This document shows, piece by piece, positions 7,872-16,794 of a DNA stretch of 64,000 nucleotides (the first letter of the stretch is position 1; every line of letters begins with the position of its first letter). The notes under the pieces were generated by a model, which saw only the letters and a program-made list of their open reading frames with translations, ran no database searches and was not told where the DNA came from. Source of the DNA: Paenibacillus sp. J2TS4. Lineage in GTDB: Bacteria > Bacillota > Bacilli > Paenibacillales > NBRC-103111. The stretch is from positions 155,393-219,392 of the forward strand of contig NZ_BOSH01000010.1 of assembly GCF_018403245.1 (NCBI RefSeq), read 5' to 3'. The translations under genes were made by a program, and so were the position numbers.

Positions 7872-8450
7872 ATGAGTGAAAACACAGTAAAACCATTTGT
7901 ACTTGATTTTGACCTGATGACAGGTTTGTCCAAAACGAAGGAATCGACCAAGCGCCCGCTTTCAAAAATGAAGGGAATGTACGCGGATGACGCTGCTTTT
8001 GAGGCAGCCGTACAAAATAACGATCCGCTCGTTTATGAATTTTACGAGTTGGATGTGCCGGAAACACCAGGCAACCTGTTATTCGGAACTAGCATCGTCT
8101 ACCCGGGCAAAGTAGGGAATGAATATTACATGACCAAAGGCCACTTCCACACCATTCTGGAAACCGGGGAAGTTTACTACTGCTTAAGCGGTAATGGCGC
8201 GATGCTGATGGAAAATCCGGAAGGAGATTGGGATATCCAATATTTTACTCCGGGACAGGCCGTCTATGTGCCGCCGCGCTATGCCCATCGAAGCATCAAT
8301 CTGGGCAATGAACCGCTGGTGACTTTCTATGCCTACCGGGCTGATGCCGGGCATGACTATGGAACGATTGAAACTAAAGGATACAGAAAGCTTGTTGTTG
8401 AAAAGGACGGAAAGCCTGAAATCATCGATAATCCGAAATGGAAAGAATAG
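7872..8450 (+). CDS. Cupin-type glucose-6-phosphate isomerase family protein
   Basis: A 192-residue cupin resembling archaeal phosphoglucose isomerase (PgiA). The first metal motif is GHFHTILETGEVYY (two His and a Glu), and the second-motif histidine is in PPRYAHRSIN. The family isomerises aldose and ketose phosphates with a bound metal. Bacteria normally use the unrelated Pgi for glycolysis, so this copy probably handles a pathway-specific sugar (phosphate). RBS AAGGAGAG is 9 bp upstream; the gene starts 17 bp after the previous stop. Confidence 0.82.
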   Translation: MSENTVKPFVLDFDLMTGLSKTKESTKRPLSKMKGMYADDAAFEAAVQNNDPLVYEFYELDVPETPGNLLFGTSIVYPGKVGNEYYMTKGHFHTILETGEVYYCLSGNGAMLMENPEGDWDIQYFTPGQAVYVPPRYAHRSINLGNEPLVTFYAYRADAGHDYGTIETKGYRKLVVEKDGKPEIIDNPKWKE

Positions 8451-8461
8451 GAGAATATACG

Positions 8462-9106
8462 ATGAGCAAAAAATGGGAAGTCGTTAAAAAAATTACGGAC
8501 TCCGGATTAGTGGTCGTTGTCCGGGCGGAAAATGCGGAAGAAGCGAAAAAAATCACCGAGGCTTGTTTAAAGGGCGGCGCCGCGGCTATTGAAATTACCT
8601 ATACGATCCCGGGCGCTACCCAAGTCATCGAAGAATTGGCTAAAGAATTTCAGAACGAAATCATTATTGGCGCGGGAACCGTATTAGATTCCGAAACGGC
8701 ACGGATTGCGCTGCTTTCAGGGGCGGAATATGTGGTAAGCCCTTATCTCAGCGAAGATGTCCTTAGATTGTGCAATCGTTATCAGGTGCCCTGTATGCCT
8801 GGCGCTATGACCGTTGAGGGTGTGGTACGAGCCATGGAGTTGGGTGCGGATATTATCAAAATGTTCCCGGGGGAAGCCTTCGGGCCCAAAATCATCAAAG
8901 CGATCAAAGGGCCGCTGCCGCAAGCTAACCTCATGCCAACAGGCGGCGTAAGTCTGGATAATGTCAGTGACTGGATCAAAGCGGGCGCCGTTGCTGTCGG
9001 TTCGGGAGGCAGCCTTACGGCCAGCTCCAAGACAGGCGATTATAAAACGATCACAAGTTTAGCCCAGCAGTTTGTGCAAAAAATCAAAGAGGCCAGATCA
9101 TCCTAA
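8462..9106 (+). CDS. KDPG/KHG aldolase family protein
   Basis: A 214-residue class I aldolase of the Eda family. The catalytic Glu is in AIEITY, the loop CMPGAMT is conserved, and the Schiff-base Lys is in GADIIKMFPGE. It would split a 2-keto-3-deoxy sugar acid (phosphate) into pyruvate and an aldehyde, as the last step of the operon. The true start is ATG 8462 with TAGGAGAA upstream, so it begins inside the spacing of the previous gene's end. Two strong hairpins follow the stop. Confidence 0.88.
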   Translation: MSKKWEVVKKITDSGLVVVVRAENAEEAKKITEACLKGGAAAIEITYTIPGATQVIEELAKEFQNEIIIGAGTVLDSETARIALLSGAEYVVSPYLSEDVLRLCNRYQVPCMPGAMTVEGVVRAMELGADIIKMFPGEAFGPKIIKAIKGPLPQANLMPTGGVSLDNVSDWIKAGAVAVGSGGSLTASSKTGDYKTITSLAQQFVQKIKEARSS

Positions 9107-9128
9107 GCTTTGCAGCTAACTTTCTATT

Positions 9129-9165
9129 GTGCCCGATCGTTCGCAGTTTGTGAACGATCGGGCAC
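9129..9165. terminator. Bidirectional stem-loop after the aldolase gene
   Basis: A perfect 14-bp inverted repeat, GTGCCCGATCGTTC with its complement, around a 9-nt loop. It is placed between the convergent operons ending at 9106 (+) and 9367 (-). No long T-run follows, so it may act mainly as an mRNA-stabilising or bidirectional terminator structure. Confidence 0.65.
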
Positions 9166-9197
9166 CTTCTGCTCTGACATAGACTGTCACAACAATT

Positions 9198-9240
9198 AAG
9201 AGCGAGGCTAGTGGGATTTTGCCCCACTAGCCTCGCTCTT
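9198..9240. terminator. Second bidirectional stem-loop
   Basis: An 18-bp perfect inverted repeat (AAGAGCGAGGCTAGTGGG) with a 7-nt loop, flanked by short T/A runs. It is in the same convergent intergenic gap as the hairpin at 9129. The rest of 9107-9366 shows nothing else. Confidence 0.7.
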
Positions 9241-9366
9241 TCTCTGCCCGGATTCAGTCTCGCTAACGAATTTCTAGTTTCGTTAAAAAATGCAGGGAGC
9301 TTCTTTTGGCCGAATAACGTTTCTGTGTTTCGTAAGGTGGAGCGATTCCACTACTTTTGAGACAGC

Positions 9367-10386
9367 TTATTCCATTTCAATCATGACTTTCATGGCCTTG
9401 TCTTTCTGCTGGTCAATAATTTCGTAAGCTTCGGCATAGTCTCTGAATTTCACTCGATGTGTAATCAGAGTATCGAATTCAATCAAACCTTCTTTGACAA
9501 GCTCAATGGCTTTGATATAATCTTCTTCTCTATACATGGCACTGCCGAGCAACGATAATTCATGGTCCTGTACATATCCCATATTGACCGTTGCCAAATC
9601 GCCAAATACACCGACAACGACAATCGTGCTGCCTTTGCGCGCATATTCGATCGCTTGATTGATCGTAGCATTAATGCCGATGCACTCAAAGATATAATCG
9701 GCCCGATCCTTGCCGAAATTCGCGATGATCGAGTCCAACAAGTTCTCGTTCTTGGCATCGACGGTTTTAATACCGCATTTCTGCGCAACTTCCAAACGAT
9801 ACGGACTTAGTTCCGAGATAAGAACTTCTGCCGCTCCCATTGCTTTGGCTGTCTGGGCCACCAGATTGCCGATCGGGCCTCCGCCCAGCACTACAATCTT
9901 TTTCCCCCTTATGTCACCAGCGCGTCTTACAGCATGCACAGCGACCGCAAGCGGTTCGATCAATGCTCCATGCTCCCAGCTCATATCGGCAGGCAGTGCC
10001 AATGCTTTGTCAGCATCCACTACAAAATATTCACTGGCCATCCCCGTCGTCTGAAAACCCATCACTTTAAGTTCTTCGCAGTCATTATACATTCCATGGG
10101 TGCAAGGATAACATTCACCGCATACGACCTGAGGCTGAATCGTAACCTTATCCCCAACTTTAACATTCGTCACTTCAGAGCCCACTTCAACAACCTCTGC
10201 CGATACCTCGTGTCCTTGAACGACAGGGTAACTCGTATAGGGATGTTTCCCATGATTTACATGAATATCCGAACCGCAAACTCCGATGCTTTTCATTTTA
10301 ATTTTGATTTGGTTCGATTTCACCTCTGGAACGGGCACATCGTTAAATTCAATTTTGCCAGGTTCGGTCATAATGGCTTGGATCAT
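9367..10386 (-). CDS. Zinc-dependent medium-chain dehydrogenase (sorbitol/threonine dehydrogenase-like)
   Basis: A 339-residue MDR alcohol dehydrogenase. Catalytic zinc ligands are seen in GVCGSD and QGHEVSAEV. The structural-zinc lobe has four cysteines (CGECYPCTHGMYNDC), and the nucleotide fold has VVLGGGPIGNLVAQ. Relatives oxidise polyols or sugar acids at a secondary alcohol with NAD(P). It is the last gene of the importer operon (importer genes, then 10431, then this), so it probably starts catabolism of the imported sugar alcohol. RBS GAGAGGAG precedes the ATG. Confidence 0.85.
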   Translation of the reverse strand: MIQAIMTEPGKIEFNDVPVPEVKSNQIKIKMKSIGVCGSDIHVNHGKHPYTSYPVVQGHEVSAEVVEVGSEVTNVKVGDKVTIQPQVVCGECYPCTHGMYNDCEELKVMGFQTTGMASEYFVVDADKALALPADMSWEHGALIEPLAVAVHAVRRAGDIRGKKIVVLGGGPIGNLVAQTAKAMGAAEVLISELSPYRLEVAQKCGIKTVDAKNENLLDSIIANFGKDRADYIFECIGINATINQAIEYARKGSTIVVVGVFGDLATVNMGYVQDHELSLLGSAMYREEDYIKAIELVKEGLIEFDTLITHRVKFRDYAEAYEIIDQQKDKAMKVMIEME

Positions 10387-10430
10387 GGTCAGATCTCCTC
10401 TCTCATTCTAGGTCTTATGATCTTCAAATA

Positions 10431-11462
10431 TTAATAAGTAATAATGGCTTTCTTAGGAATCTGATGGTTGTTATACTTTTCAAATGCCTCCAATATATTT
10501 TCAAACTTGAAGTAATCTGAAATAAAGTCTTTCAAGTTAAGCTCGCCTGCTCTTATCCATTCTAAAATCTGATCATAGGCTTCAGCTTCCTCAAGCTTAG
10601 ACGGCATTTGCTGAAAGTTAATTTTCCAGTTATATGGAGCCTTACTCCAATCCAACTGCATTTGATTGTCTCTTGGGACGCCATAACAAAGAATTTCTCC
10701 CCGATCCGCAATCAATTCCATCGCCTGATTCATAATATCCGTAGACCCGACTGCATCCAAAACATATTTAACGCCATCGGGGTATAGTGCTCGGATCTCT
10801 TTAGCAACGTCACATTCCTTGCTGTTAAAGGCCGTCGTTGCCCCATTTTCCAAAAGAAGATTTTTCTTGGCTTCGCTTCTGGCAATCCCGATAATGGACT
10901 TGATTCCCATCAAACTCATCAGTTTGATGAAAGTGACCGCCACAGGTCCGCTGCCAAAAACTACGATACTATCGTTATCCCCAACACCAAAATATTTAAT
11001 GTTGCTGAATACTTCCCGTAAGGTGACAAGCATGGCCGCATCTACCGGATCAATATCCTCGGGGACAATCTGCTGTGCATAGGCAACTTCGGGAACTTCT
11101 CCCTCTTTATATGCCGCCTTATCGTTAACTACACCATATTCGCTAAAAGCACCCCAAGCCGAGCCTAATGAGCCGTAAAGCTCTTCATCTGCATCGTTAA
11201 ATGGGAGCAAGACAATATCTCCAACTTTGAAGCTTGTTACTTCAGAACCTATCTCAACAACTCGACCTACCCCCTCGTGCCCAAGCATAAGAGGGTATTT
11301 TTCCTTTGGAAATCCTTTAAAGCCGAATTGAATAAGGGTAGAATCCGTACCGCAAATTCCACAGCTGATCGTTTTAACAAGAGCTTGTTTGGAGTTATAT
11401 TTCGGAATCGGTATTTCTTTAACTTGTAATTGACCATTAGAATCTACCACTAAGGTCTTCAT
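10431..11462 (-). CDS. Medium-chain alcohol dehydrogenase family protein without structural-zinc cysteines
   Basis: A 343-residue MDR protein with the catalytic-site motifs CGICGTD and LGHEGVGRVVEIG and a nucleotide-binding VVFGSGPVAVTF. The lobe that normally carries four zinc-binding cysteines instead reads LLPFNDADEELYGSLGSAWG, with none. It therefore keeps the catalytic zinc but has lost the structural one, as some MDR branches do. It sits between the importer permease and another dehydrogenase in one operon, so it should act on the imported sugar or polyol. Confidence 0.78.
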   Translation of the reverse strand: MKTLVVDSNGQLQVKEIPIPKYNSKQALVKTISCGICGTDSTLIQFGFKGFPKEKYPLMLGHEGVGRVVEIGSEVTSFKVGDIVLLPFNDADEELYGSLGSAWGAFSEYGVVNDKAAYKEGEVPEVAYAQQIVPEDIDPVDAAMLVTLREVFSNIKYFGVGDNDSIVVFGSGPVAVTFIKLMSLMGIKSIIGIARSEAKKNLLLENGATTAFNSKECDVAKEIRALYPDGVKYVLDAVGSTDIMNQAMELIADRGEILCYGVPRDNQMQLDWSKAPYNWKINFQQMPSKLEEAEAYDQILEWIRAGELNLKDFISDYFKFENILEAFEKYNNHQIPKKAIITY

Positions 11463-11498
11463 ATAATCCCACCTTACTTACTCATAATCATTTAACTA

Positions 11499-12458
11499 TT
11501 AAACGGTTCTTTCCGATTTATTGGTGAGAATTTGCAGGAAGACTGCAGCTATAATAATGAATCCTTTAATAATATCCTGCGGATAAGACGGAACGGCCAT
11601 CAGGTTCATAATATTTCCGATGATTCCCAAGATCAGTCCGCCTGCAACGGCTTTAACGACAAAGCCCTTCCCTCCTGCAAGACTTGCACCTCCAATAACA
11701 CAGGCTGCAATGGCATCCAGTTCTTGTCCCATTCCAACCGTAGCACTTCCGGTTGATGATCTCGCAGCGATAAATACACCTGCTAATGCTGCCAAAGCCG
11801 CCGATACGGCATAAGTGGACATGACATACCTTTTGGTACGGATACCGGCAAGCTGCACAGCCGTTTGGTTACTTCCGATAGCTATAACAATCCGGCCCCA
11901 GGCCGTATATTTTTGGACTAAAGCGCAAACAATGATCAATACAATTGCAATGATAATTATTGGAAACATGTAAGTTTTGCTAACAATCGTATCCAACGTT
12001 CCCGGCGCCAATTTAACCGGTTTGCCCTCGGTTATGACAAAGGAAACCCCTCTTGCTATGGTCATCGTGGCCAATGAGGCGACAAAACCTTGTATACCGG
12101 CATAGGCCACTAATGCGCCCGTGAAAATTCCGAAAAGCATTCCGATAAGTACAGCAAGGACCATGGCAGGAGCATAGTTCATTCCAAAATCACTGATCAA
12201 TATAGCGGATACGGTTGCTCCGACGGCCATGACCGAACCGACGGACAAGTCAATTCCGCCCGTCAGGATGACGAATAACATCCCGATCGCAACTAGAATC
12301 GGCCCTGCTTGCTGAAGAAGAATGTTGCGTATGTTCATGGATGTAAAGAAGGTGTCCGAAAGCAAAGCACTGATAATAATTAATATGGCCAATATAATAT
12401 AAGTGTTGTTATCTATGATGAATTGCTTGAAATTAAATCTTTTTGCAGCACTAGTCAT
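11499..12458 (-). CDS. Sugar ABC transporter permease (RbsC family)
   Basis: A 319-residue integral membrane protein with ~8-10 hydrophobic helices. It has the family motifs GGIDLSVGSVMAVGA (about residues 66-80) and IGGASLAGGKGFVVKAVAGG near 255-275. It forms the channel of a carbohydrate uptake ABC system with the ATPase 6 bp upstream and the binding protein at 14115. Importers of this class take ribose, xylose, galactose, autoinducer-2 or polyols; the dehydrogenases downstream point to a polyol or rare sugar. Confidence 0.9.
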   Translation of the reverse strand: MTSAAKRFNFKQFIIDNNTYIILAILIIISALLSDTFFTSMNIRNILLQQAGPILVAIGMLFVILTGGIDLSVGSVMAVGATVSAILISDFGMNYAPAMVLAVLIGMLFGIFTGALVAYAGIQGFVASLATMTIARGVSFVITEGKPVKLAPGTLDTIVSKTYMFPIIIIAIVLIIVCALVQKYTAWGRIVIAIGSNQTAVQLAGIRTKRYVMSTYAVSAALAALAGVFIAARSSTGSATVGMGQELDAIAACVIGGASLAGGKGFVVKAVAGGLILGIIGNIMNLMAVPSYPQDIIKGFIIIAAVFLQILTNKSERTV

Positions 12459-12464
12459 GATGTC

Positions 12465-13955
12465 TCATACCCCCATTGCCAGTTTGATAAGATTGTTTTC
12501 CGTCAGCTCCGATTTGCCGACTTCTCCAACGACAGAACCTTGACGCATTACAAGGGCACGGTCGCACAAACCGATGATTTCTGCCATTTCCGAAGAAATG
12601 ACGATAACGCCGACCCCTTCTTCCGCGAGCTTGTTTATGATCTTATAGATTTCTGTTTTCGCACCAACGTCTACACCTCGTGTAGGCTCATCAAAAACAA
12701 CACATTTACAGTCCGCGGACAGCCATTTGGCCAGGGCAATTTTTTGCTGATTCCCCCCGCTAAGGCTGTTGGCATTATCCTCCATGGACCCATACTTGGT
12801 GGCAATGCTCGCCAATAAGTCTTTCACATATGCTTTCTCTTTTTGATGGTTGATAATACCGGCTTTTTTTATTTTGAACATGGACGCTAGTGTTGTGTTC
12901 ATCCGGATGGATTGTTCCAACAACAAGCCCTGTTTTTTTCTATCTTCGGGGAGAAGCCCAAAACCATTATTAATGGCTTCTTTTGGATCTTTGAAGTTTA
13001 CTTCTTTTCCATAAAAAACGACTTTGCCTGAATTCTTTTTATCCGCACCAAAAATAGCGCGCATCGCTTCGGTTCTGCCGGATCCTACCAGCCCGCTAAA
13101 TCCAACAACTTCACCGCTTCTAACCGTAAAATTTACATCTTTCACCATGTCGCCCGCGCTTAAGTTTTCAACCTTTAGTATTTCTTCGCCGATTTCCGCA
13201 TTCCGTTCCGGGAACAATTGAGTGATCTCCCGGCCTACCATCATTTCCACCAATTCTTCTTTGTTGATAGATGATGTAGGTACAGTCCCTACATATCCTC
13301 CATCCTTCAATACAGTTATGTGATCGCTGATTTCCAACAATTCTTCCAGACGATGGGAAATATAAATAATACTGACACCGTTTTCTTTCAAATTACGAAT
13401 AATCGAAAGTAATTTCCGGGTCTCGGAGAAGGTTAAAACAGCCGTCGGCTCATCAAAAACCAATACCTTGGAATTCCTCGCCAAACATTTGGCAATCTCA
13501 ACAATTTGTTGATAAGCGACACTCAAGCTTCCTACCTTGGCGTCCGGGTCGATATCTTCGAAGCCCAACTTCACTAATTGCTCCTTGGCCCTCTTTTTCA
13601 GGTCTTTCCAATGAATAAACATTCCGAACTCAGCCAGTCTATCAATAAAAATATTTTCCGCCACGGTTAGATCAGGTGCCAGCATGAATTCCTGATAAAT
13701 AACCGAGACTCCAAGATTAATCATACTCTTGGGCGATGCAATTTTGGCTTCTTCCCCATCAATCAAAATCTGACCTTCATCCTTCTGATAAGCCCCGGCC
13801 AGGATTTTCATCAAGGTGGATTTTCCGGCGCCGTTTTCACCTATGAGTGCATGGATTTCTCCCTTCTTCACTTTAAGGGAAACATCCGTTAATGCTTTAA
13901 CGCCGCCAAAATGTTTAGATATATTATTCATTTGGATGATATATTCATCCTGCAT
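12465..13955 (-). CDS. Sugar ABC transporter ATP-binding protein (RbsA/MglA family)
   Basis: A 496-residue tandem ATPase. The first domain has Walker A GENGAGKST and VFDEPTAVLT. The second has a degenerate P-loop region (FSGLVGSGRTEAMRAIFG), signature LSGGNQQKIALAKWL and VFDEPTRGVDVGAK. The double-domain form and the GRT-type second P-loop are diagnostic of the ribose/galactose importer class. The ATG at 13955 has GGGGAG 9 bp upstream; an in-frame extension to 14027 has no RBS and was rejected. It lies 6 bp before the permease gene. Confidence 0.92.
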   Translation of the reverse strand: MQDEYIIQMNNISKHFGGVKALTDVSLKVKKGEIHALIGENGAGKSTLMKILAGAYQKDEGQILIDGEEAKIASPKSMINLGVSVIYQEFMLAPDLTVAENIFIDRLAEFGMFIHWKDLKKRAKEQLVKLGFEDIDPDAKVGSLSVAYQQIVEIAKCLARNSKVLVFDEPTAVLTFSETRKLLSIIRNLKENGVSIIYISHRLEELLEISDHITVLKDGGYVGTVPTSSINKEELVEMMVGREITQLFPERNAEIGEEILKVENLSAGDMVKDVNFTVRSGEVVGFSGLVGSGRTEAMRAIFGADKKNSGKVVFYGKEVNFKDPKEAINNGFGLLPEDRKKQGLLLEQSIRMNTTLASMFKIKKAGIINHQKEKAYVKDLLASIATKYGSMEDNANSLSGGNQQKIALAKWLSADCKCVVFDEPTRGVDVGAKTEIYKIINKLAEEGVGVIVISSEMAEIIGLCDRALVMRQGSVVGEVGKSELTENNLIKLAMGV

Positions 13956-14063
13956 ATTCTGGTCTCCCCTTTCTATCAGCAGCTTTTCGCCAAATAGAAA
14001 TTTGAAGCTGTTCTGGACGCGAAACATAGAAAATCTGTTGTATAATCTGTTGTGGTAAGAAAA

Positions 14064-14096
14064 AAATCCTCCTCTTTCGTCAAAAGGAGGATTCTT
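14064..14096 (-). terminator. Intergenic terminator between binding-protein and ATPase genes
   Basis: On the minus strand AATCCTCC and GAGGAGGATT form a stem followed by TTTTTTC. It sits 20-50 bp after the binding-protein stop. A leaky terminator here would give more binding protein than membrane components, a common arrangement in sugar importers. Confidence 0.75.
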
Positions 14097-14114
14097 GATA
14101 GAACAGGTTTGTTA

Positions 14115-15185
14115 TTAGAAACCAAATTCGTAGTATTCTTCAACATTTTCCTTCGTTACAGCTGCCGGCTCCGTTAATGTAATGTCATCGTAGCTCCACA
14201 TATCTTTGCCATCCACCAGAATTTCTTTGGCAATTTTCACACCCAATTGTGCTACTTTATACGGGCTGTTTTCACCTGTAGCAAAGTATGTCCCTTCTTT
14301 AATTAAATCATACGCTGCTTTAGCTCCATCAGCTGCTGCTACAATATCAACACCTTCGATACCAGCATTCCCAAGAGCTGTCATCGCACCGAACAGCATT
14401 TGATCGTTCTCACCCAATACCGTGGTCAGATCCCGGTTAGCAGTAATCAAATCCTCTGCGGCAGTAAGACCTTGTTCTTCTGTCCAAGCACCCCAGCCTT
14501 GTCCGGCAACGGTAAACTTGGCTTCTGCATTCGTTGCTTTACCTTTGGAAAGCAGTTCACTATCAAAGGCCAGTGCCAGTTCCCAAGCTTTTTCTTCCGA
14601 AACACCGGTTCTTCCTTCAATAATGCCCGCAAAAAGACCTGTTCTTCTTTCTGCACCGGCTACGTTCCCCTTCGCTCCGCTCAGGATGATCGCTTTAATA
14701 TCCTGATCGCCCATTTTCTCGGCATAAGTCAATCCTACTAATCTACCATTTTGTTTGTTATCGGAATAAACCGTCGTGATATCTTTAGCTCCTTCGCCAA
14801 CTCCGCTGTCCAGGTTAATGACACCGATTCCGGCCTCTGCAGCTTTATTAATGCTTGGTACGGCCGCATCCGGTTCAACGCTGTCCAGGAATATTAAATC
14901 CATTCCTCTAGCAATGAAGGTTTCCATATTCTCAGCTTCTTTGGAAGTGCTGCCGTTGGCATCCAATACGGTAACATCCCAACCTTCTTTTTTAGCATTC
15001 TCTTGAACTGCTTTAACCAGCGACACAAAGTAAGGAGAATCCTGAGTCTTGATAGCAAAGCCAACCTTGATTTTCTTTCCTCCGGATGAATCGTTTCCGG
15101 CCGAGTCCTTGGAAGAACCGCATCCAACTACAAGCATGGCCATTACTAACCCTAGTATTAATGTAAGTAAACCTTTCTTCTTCAT
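14115..15185 (-). CDS. Sugar ABC transporter substrate-binding lipoprotein (RbsB family)
   Basis: A 356-residue protein with a lipoprotein signal (MKKKGLLTLILGLVMAMLVV then GC; lipidated Cys about residue 22) and a Ser/Gly-rich linker. The periplasmic-binding-protein fold follows, beginning KVGFAIKTQDSPYFVSLVKA. It captures the sugar outside the cell for the 11499-13955 transporter. The ATG at 15185 has GGGGGAT upstream. Its promoter at 15231-15290 carries a cre site and a GntR-type palindrome. The ligand is not predictable from the sequence alone. Confidence 0.9.
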   Translation of the reverse strand: MKKKGLLTLILGLVMAMLVVGCGSSKDSAGNDSSGGKKIKVGFAIKTQDSPYFVSLVKAVQENAKKEGWDVTVLDANGSTSKEAENMETFIARGMDLIFLDSVEPDAAVPSINKAAEAGIGVINLDSGVGEGAKDITTVYSDNKQNGRLVGLTYAEKMGDQDIKAIILSGAKGNVAGAERRTGLFAGIIEGRTGVSEEKAWELALAFDSELLSKGKATNAEAKFTVAGQGWGAWTEEQGLTAAEDLITANRDLTTVLGENDQMLFGAMTALGNAGIEGVDIVAAADGAKAAYDLIKEGTYFATGENSPYKVAQLGVKIAKEILVDGKDMWSYDDITLTEPAAVTKENVEEYYEFGF

Positions 15186-15230
15186 GCACAAATCCCCCTA
15201 AAAATCTTTTGATGTTTTTTCCATACAAAG

Positions 15231-15290
15231 TATTGTCATGACATTACAATATTACATAGTTAGTATACAATAAGCTGTTAGCGGTTTCAA
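15231..15290 (-). promoter_or_regulatory. Importer operon promoter with cre site and GntR operator (site D)
   Basis: On the minus strand: -35 TTGAAA (15285-15290), 17-bp spacer, -10 TATACT (15062 is not involved; the -10 is at 15262-15267). A 14-bp match to the CcpA cre consensus TGNNANCGNTNNCA, TGTTAGCGGTTTCA, occupies 15276-15289 and overlaps the -35. Downstream of the -10 lies TGTCATGACA (15234-15243) within a longer palindrome (15231-15251). The layout predicts catabolite repression plus GntR control of the importer. Confidence 0.78.
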
Positions 15291-15322
15291 CCTAAAAATT
15301 TTGTTAAATCTTAATATAGTTA

Positions 15323-15949
15323 TCACTTTAGGAGCGGTAATTGCAGCAATTCGTCCAAAGAATCGATTGCCCCTTCGAAATGTTCAGCATTTCCAAAGCC
15401 ATATCTTGCATAGACAAAGGGAATCCCTGCTTCCTTGGAAGCTGAAGCATCTCCTGATGTATCGCCTACATAGATGGAATTCTTTAAAGAATTACGATCC
15501 ATGATCAGGCGTATGTTCTCTGCCTTGGATAGACCTGTTCGCCCTGGATATTCAAAATCTTCAAAGTAGCCTTCCAATTGGTTTCCTTTTATGAAACTTT
15601 GTATATATCCCTCCTGGCAATTGCTCACAATGAAAAGCCGATAGCTGTTCTTTAACTCATCCAGCGTTTCAATCAGCTTTGGAAAAAGAATTCCGCCATC
15701 TTCTTCAAGATAGGGACATTGTCTTTCGCAGCTTTCCTTCATAATGGCCAGAGCTACTTCCTCCGGGGCAGATGGAAATAATTTTTTTGTAATCACTTCA
15801 GTCGGTAATCCATACAAGCTTTTTAACTTTTCAGCGGTTACTTGATCACTTACCTTATATTTAGATGCCGTTTCTGACCAGATTTTTGCCCCAATATGTG
15901 TGGTGTCCCAAAGAGTCCCATCCAAGTCAAATATAATACTATCAACCAT
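15323..15949 (-). CDS. HAD superfamily hydrolase (phosphoglycolate phosphatase-like)
   Basis: A 208-residue HAD phosphatase. Motif I is FDLDGTLWD (residues ~7-15), motif II is the Ser in FIVSNCQEG, motif III the Lys in GLSKAENIR, and motif IV is YVGDTSGDASASKEAG. The helical cap places it with the PGP/beta-phosphoglucomutase-like group. It likely removes phosphate from a sugar phosphate of the island, either as a catabolic step or as detoxification of a stalled intermediate. It follows the SDR gene by 45 bp, with RBS AAAGGAG. Confidence 0.83.
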   Translation of the reverse strand: MVDSIIFDLDGTLWDTTHIGAKIWSETASKYKVSDQVTAEKLKSLYGLPTEVITKKLFPSAPEEVALAIMKESCERQCPYLEEDGGILFPKLIETLDELKNSYRLFIVSNCQEGYIQSFIKGNQLEGYFEDFEYPGRTGLSKAENIRLIMDRNSLKNSIYVGDTSGDASASKEAGIPFVYARYGFGNAEHFEGAIDSLDELLQLPLLK

Positions 15950-15994
15950 TTAAAGACTCCTTTCTGATTGTTCTGTAGGTGTTATTCATCCGTA

Positions 15995-16771
15995 TTAAAC
16001 AATGGTAAAGCCGCCGTCTATAATCAAATCGGTTCCGGTTGCAAAGGATGCTGAATCGGAAAGAAGATAAATGACCGCACCCGCCAATTCTTCCGGTTTG
16101 CCCATCCGTTTAACAGGAGTTAACTCTTTCCATAAATCTTGCCAATCTTGTCTGACAAAGGAGGTCAACTCAGTAAAGATATAGCCCGGACTTATACAGT
16201 TCACTCTTATTCCCTTATCCGCCCATTCTACGGCAAGGGATTTTGTCAATTGAACAACACCTGCCTTGGATGTGTTGTAAGATGCCTGCAGCTGCGGGTA
16301 ATTAACGATAGTACCGGACATAGAAGCAGTATTAACGATAGCCCCTTCCTTATTGCGAGCCATCAAATATCTTCCGAATGCTTGGGCCACAAAGAAAACA
16401 CCGTTTAGATTTACATTAATAACTTTCAGCCATTCATCCGGAGTCAAATCAACGACCGGCTTTTGAATCACAATTCCTGCATTATTGAATAAACAATCGA
16501 GTTTACCCATCTCTGCATCCGCTTGTTCAATGGCTGCGGCAACCTCATCCGGTTTTGTAACGTCCACTCCGATTGCGATGGCTTTACAATGATGGTCCTT
16601 TGCTATAGCATCCGCTGTAGCCTGCGCTTTTTCCGCCTGTTGGTCAAAAATAACAATATCTGCACCTACCGCCGCAATATGCTCGGCAACGGCTTTTCCA
16701 ATTCCCTGCGCTCCTCCGGTAATAAGAACTACCTTGCCTTCCAGTGAAAATAATTTTTTTAGAGTATCCAT
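15995..16771 (-). CDS. Short-chain dehydrogenase/reductase (sugar or polyol type)
   Basis: A 258-residue SDR with the cofactor motif TGGAQGIGKAVAEH, NNAGIV, the catalytic Ser in NTASMSG and YNTSKAG (Tyr and Lys), and the SPGYIFT loop. It would interconvert a polyol and a ketose. The ATG at 16771 has AAGGAG 10 bp upstream; a TTG nine bases earlier is too close to that RBS. Site C (TGTAATGACA) lies ~35 bp upstream, so this gene and the HAD gene may start a separate transcript of the same regulon. Confidence 0.87.
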   Translation of the reverse strand: MDTLKKLFSLEGKVVLITGGAQGIGKAVAEHIAAVGADIVIFDQQAEKAQATADAIAKDHHCKAIAIGVDVTKPDEVAAAIEQADAEMGKLDCLFNNAGIVIQKPVVDLTPDEWLKVINVNLNGVFFVAQAFGRYLMARNKEGAIVNTASMSGTIVNYPQLQASYNTSKAGVVQLTKSLAVEWADKGIRVNCISPGYIFTELTSFVRQDWQDLWKELTPVKRMGKPEELAGAVIYLLSDSASFATGTDLIIDGGFTIV

Positions 16772-16794
16772 ACAACCCAATCTCCTTAATCATA

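Noticed and set aside
7872..8450. Cupin as oxalate decarboxylase or KduI
   Set aside because: Length, the GHFHTILETGEVYY motif and the second-motif histidine fit the PgiA-type cupin better.
13956..14027. 24-codon extension of the RbsA-type ATPase
   Set aside because: No RBS, and not conserved in the family; ATG 13955 has GGGGAG at good spacing.
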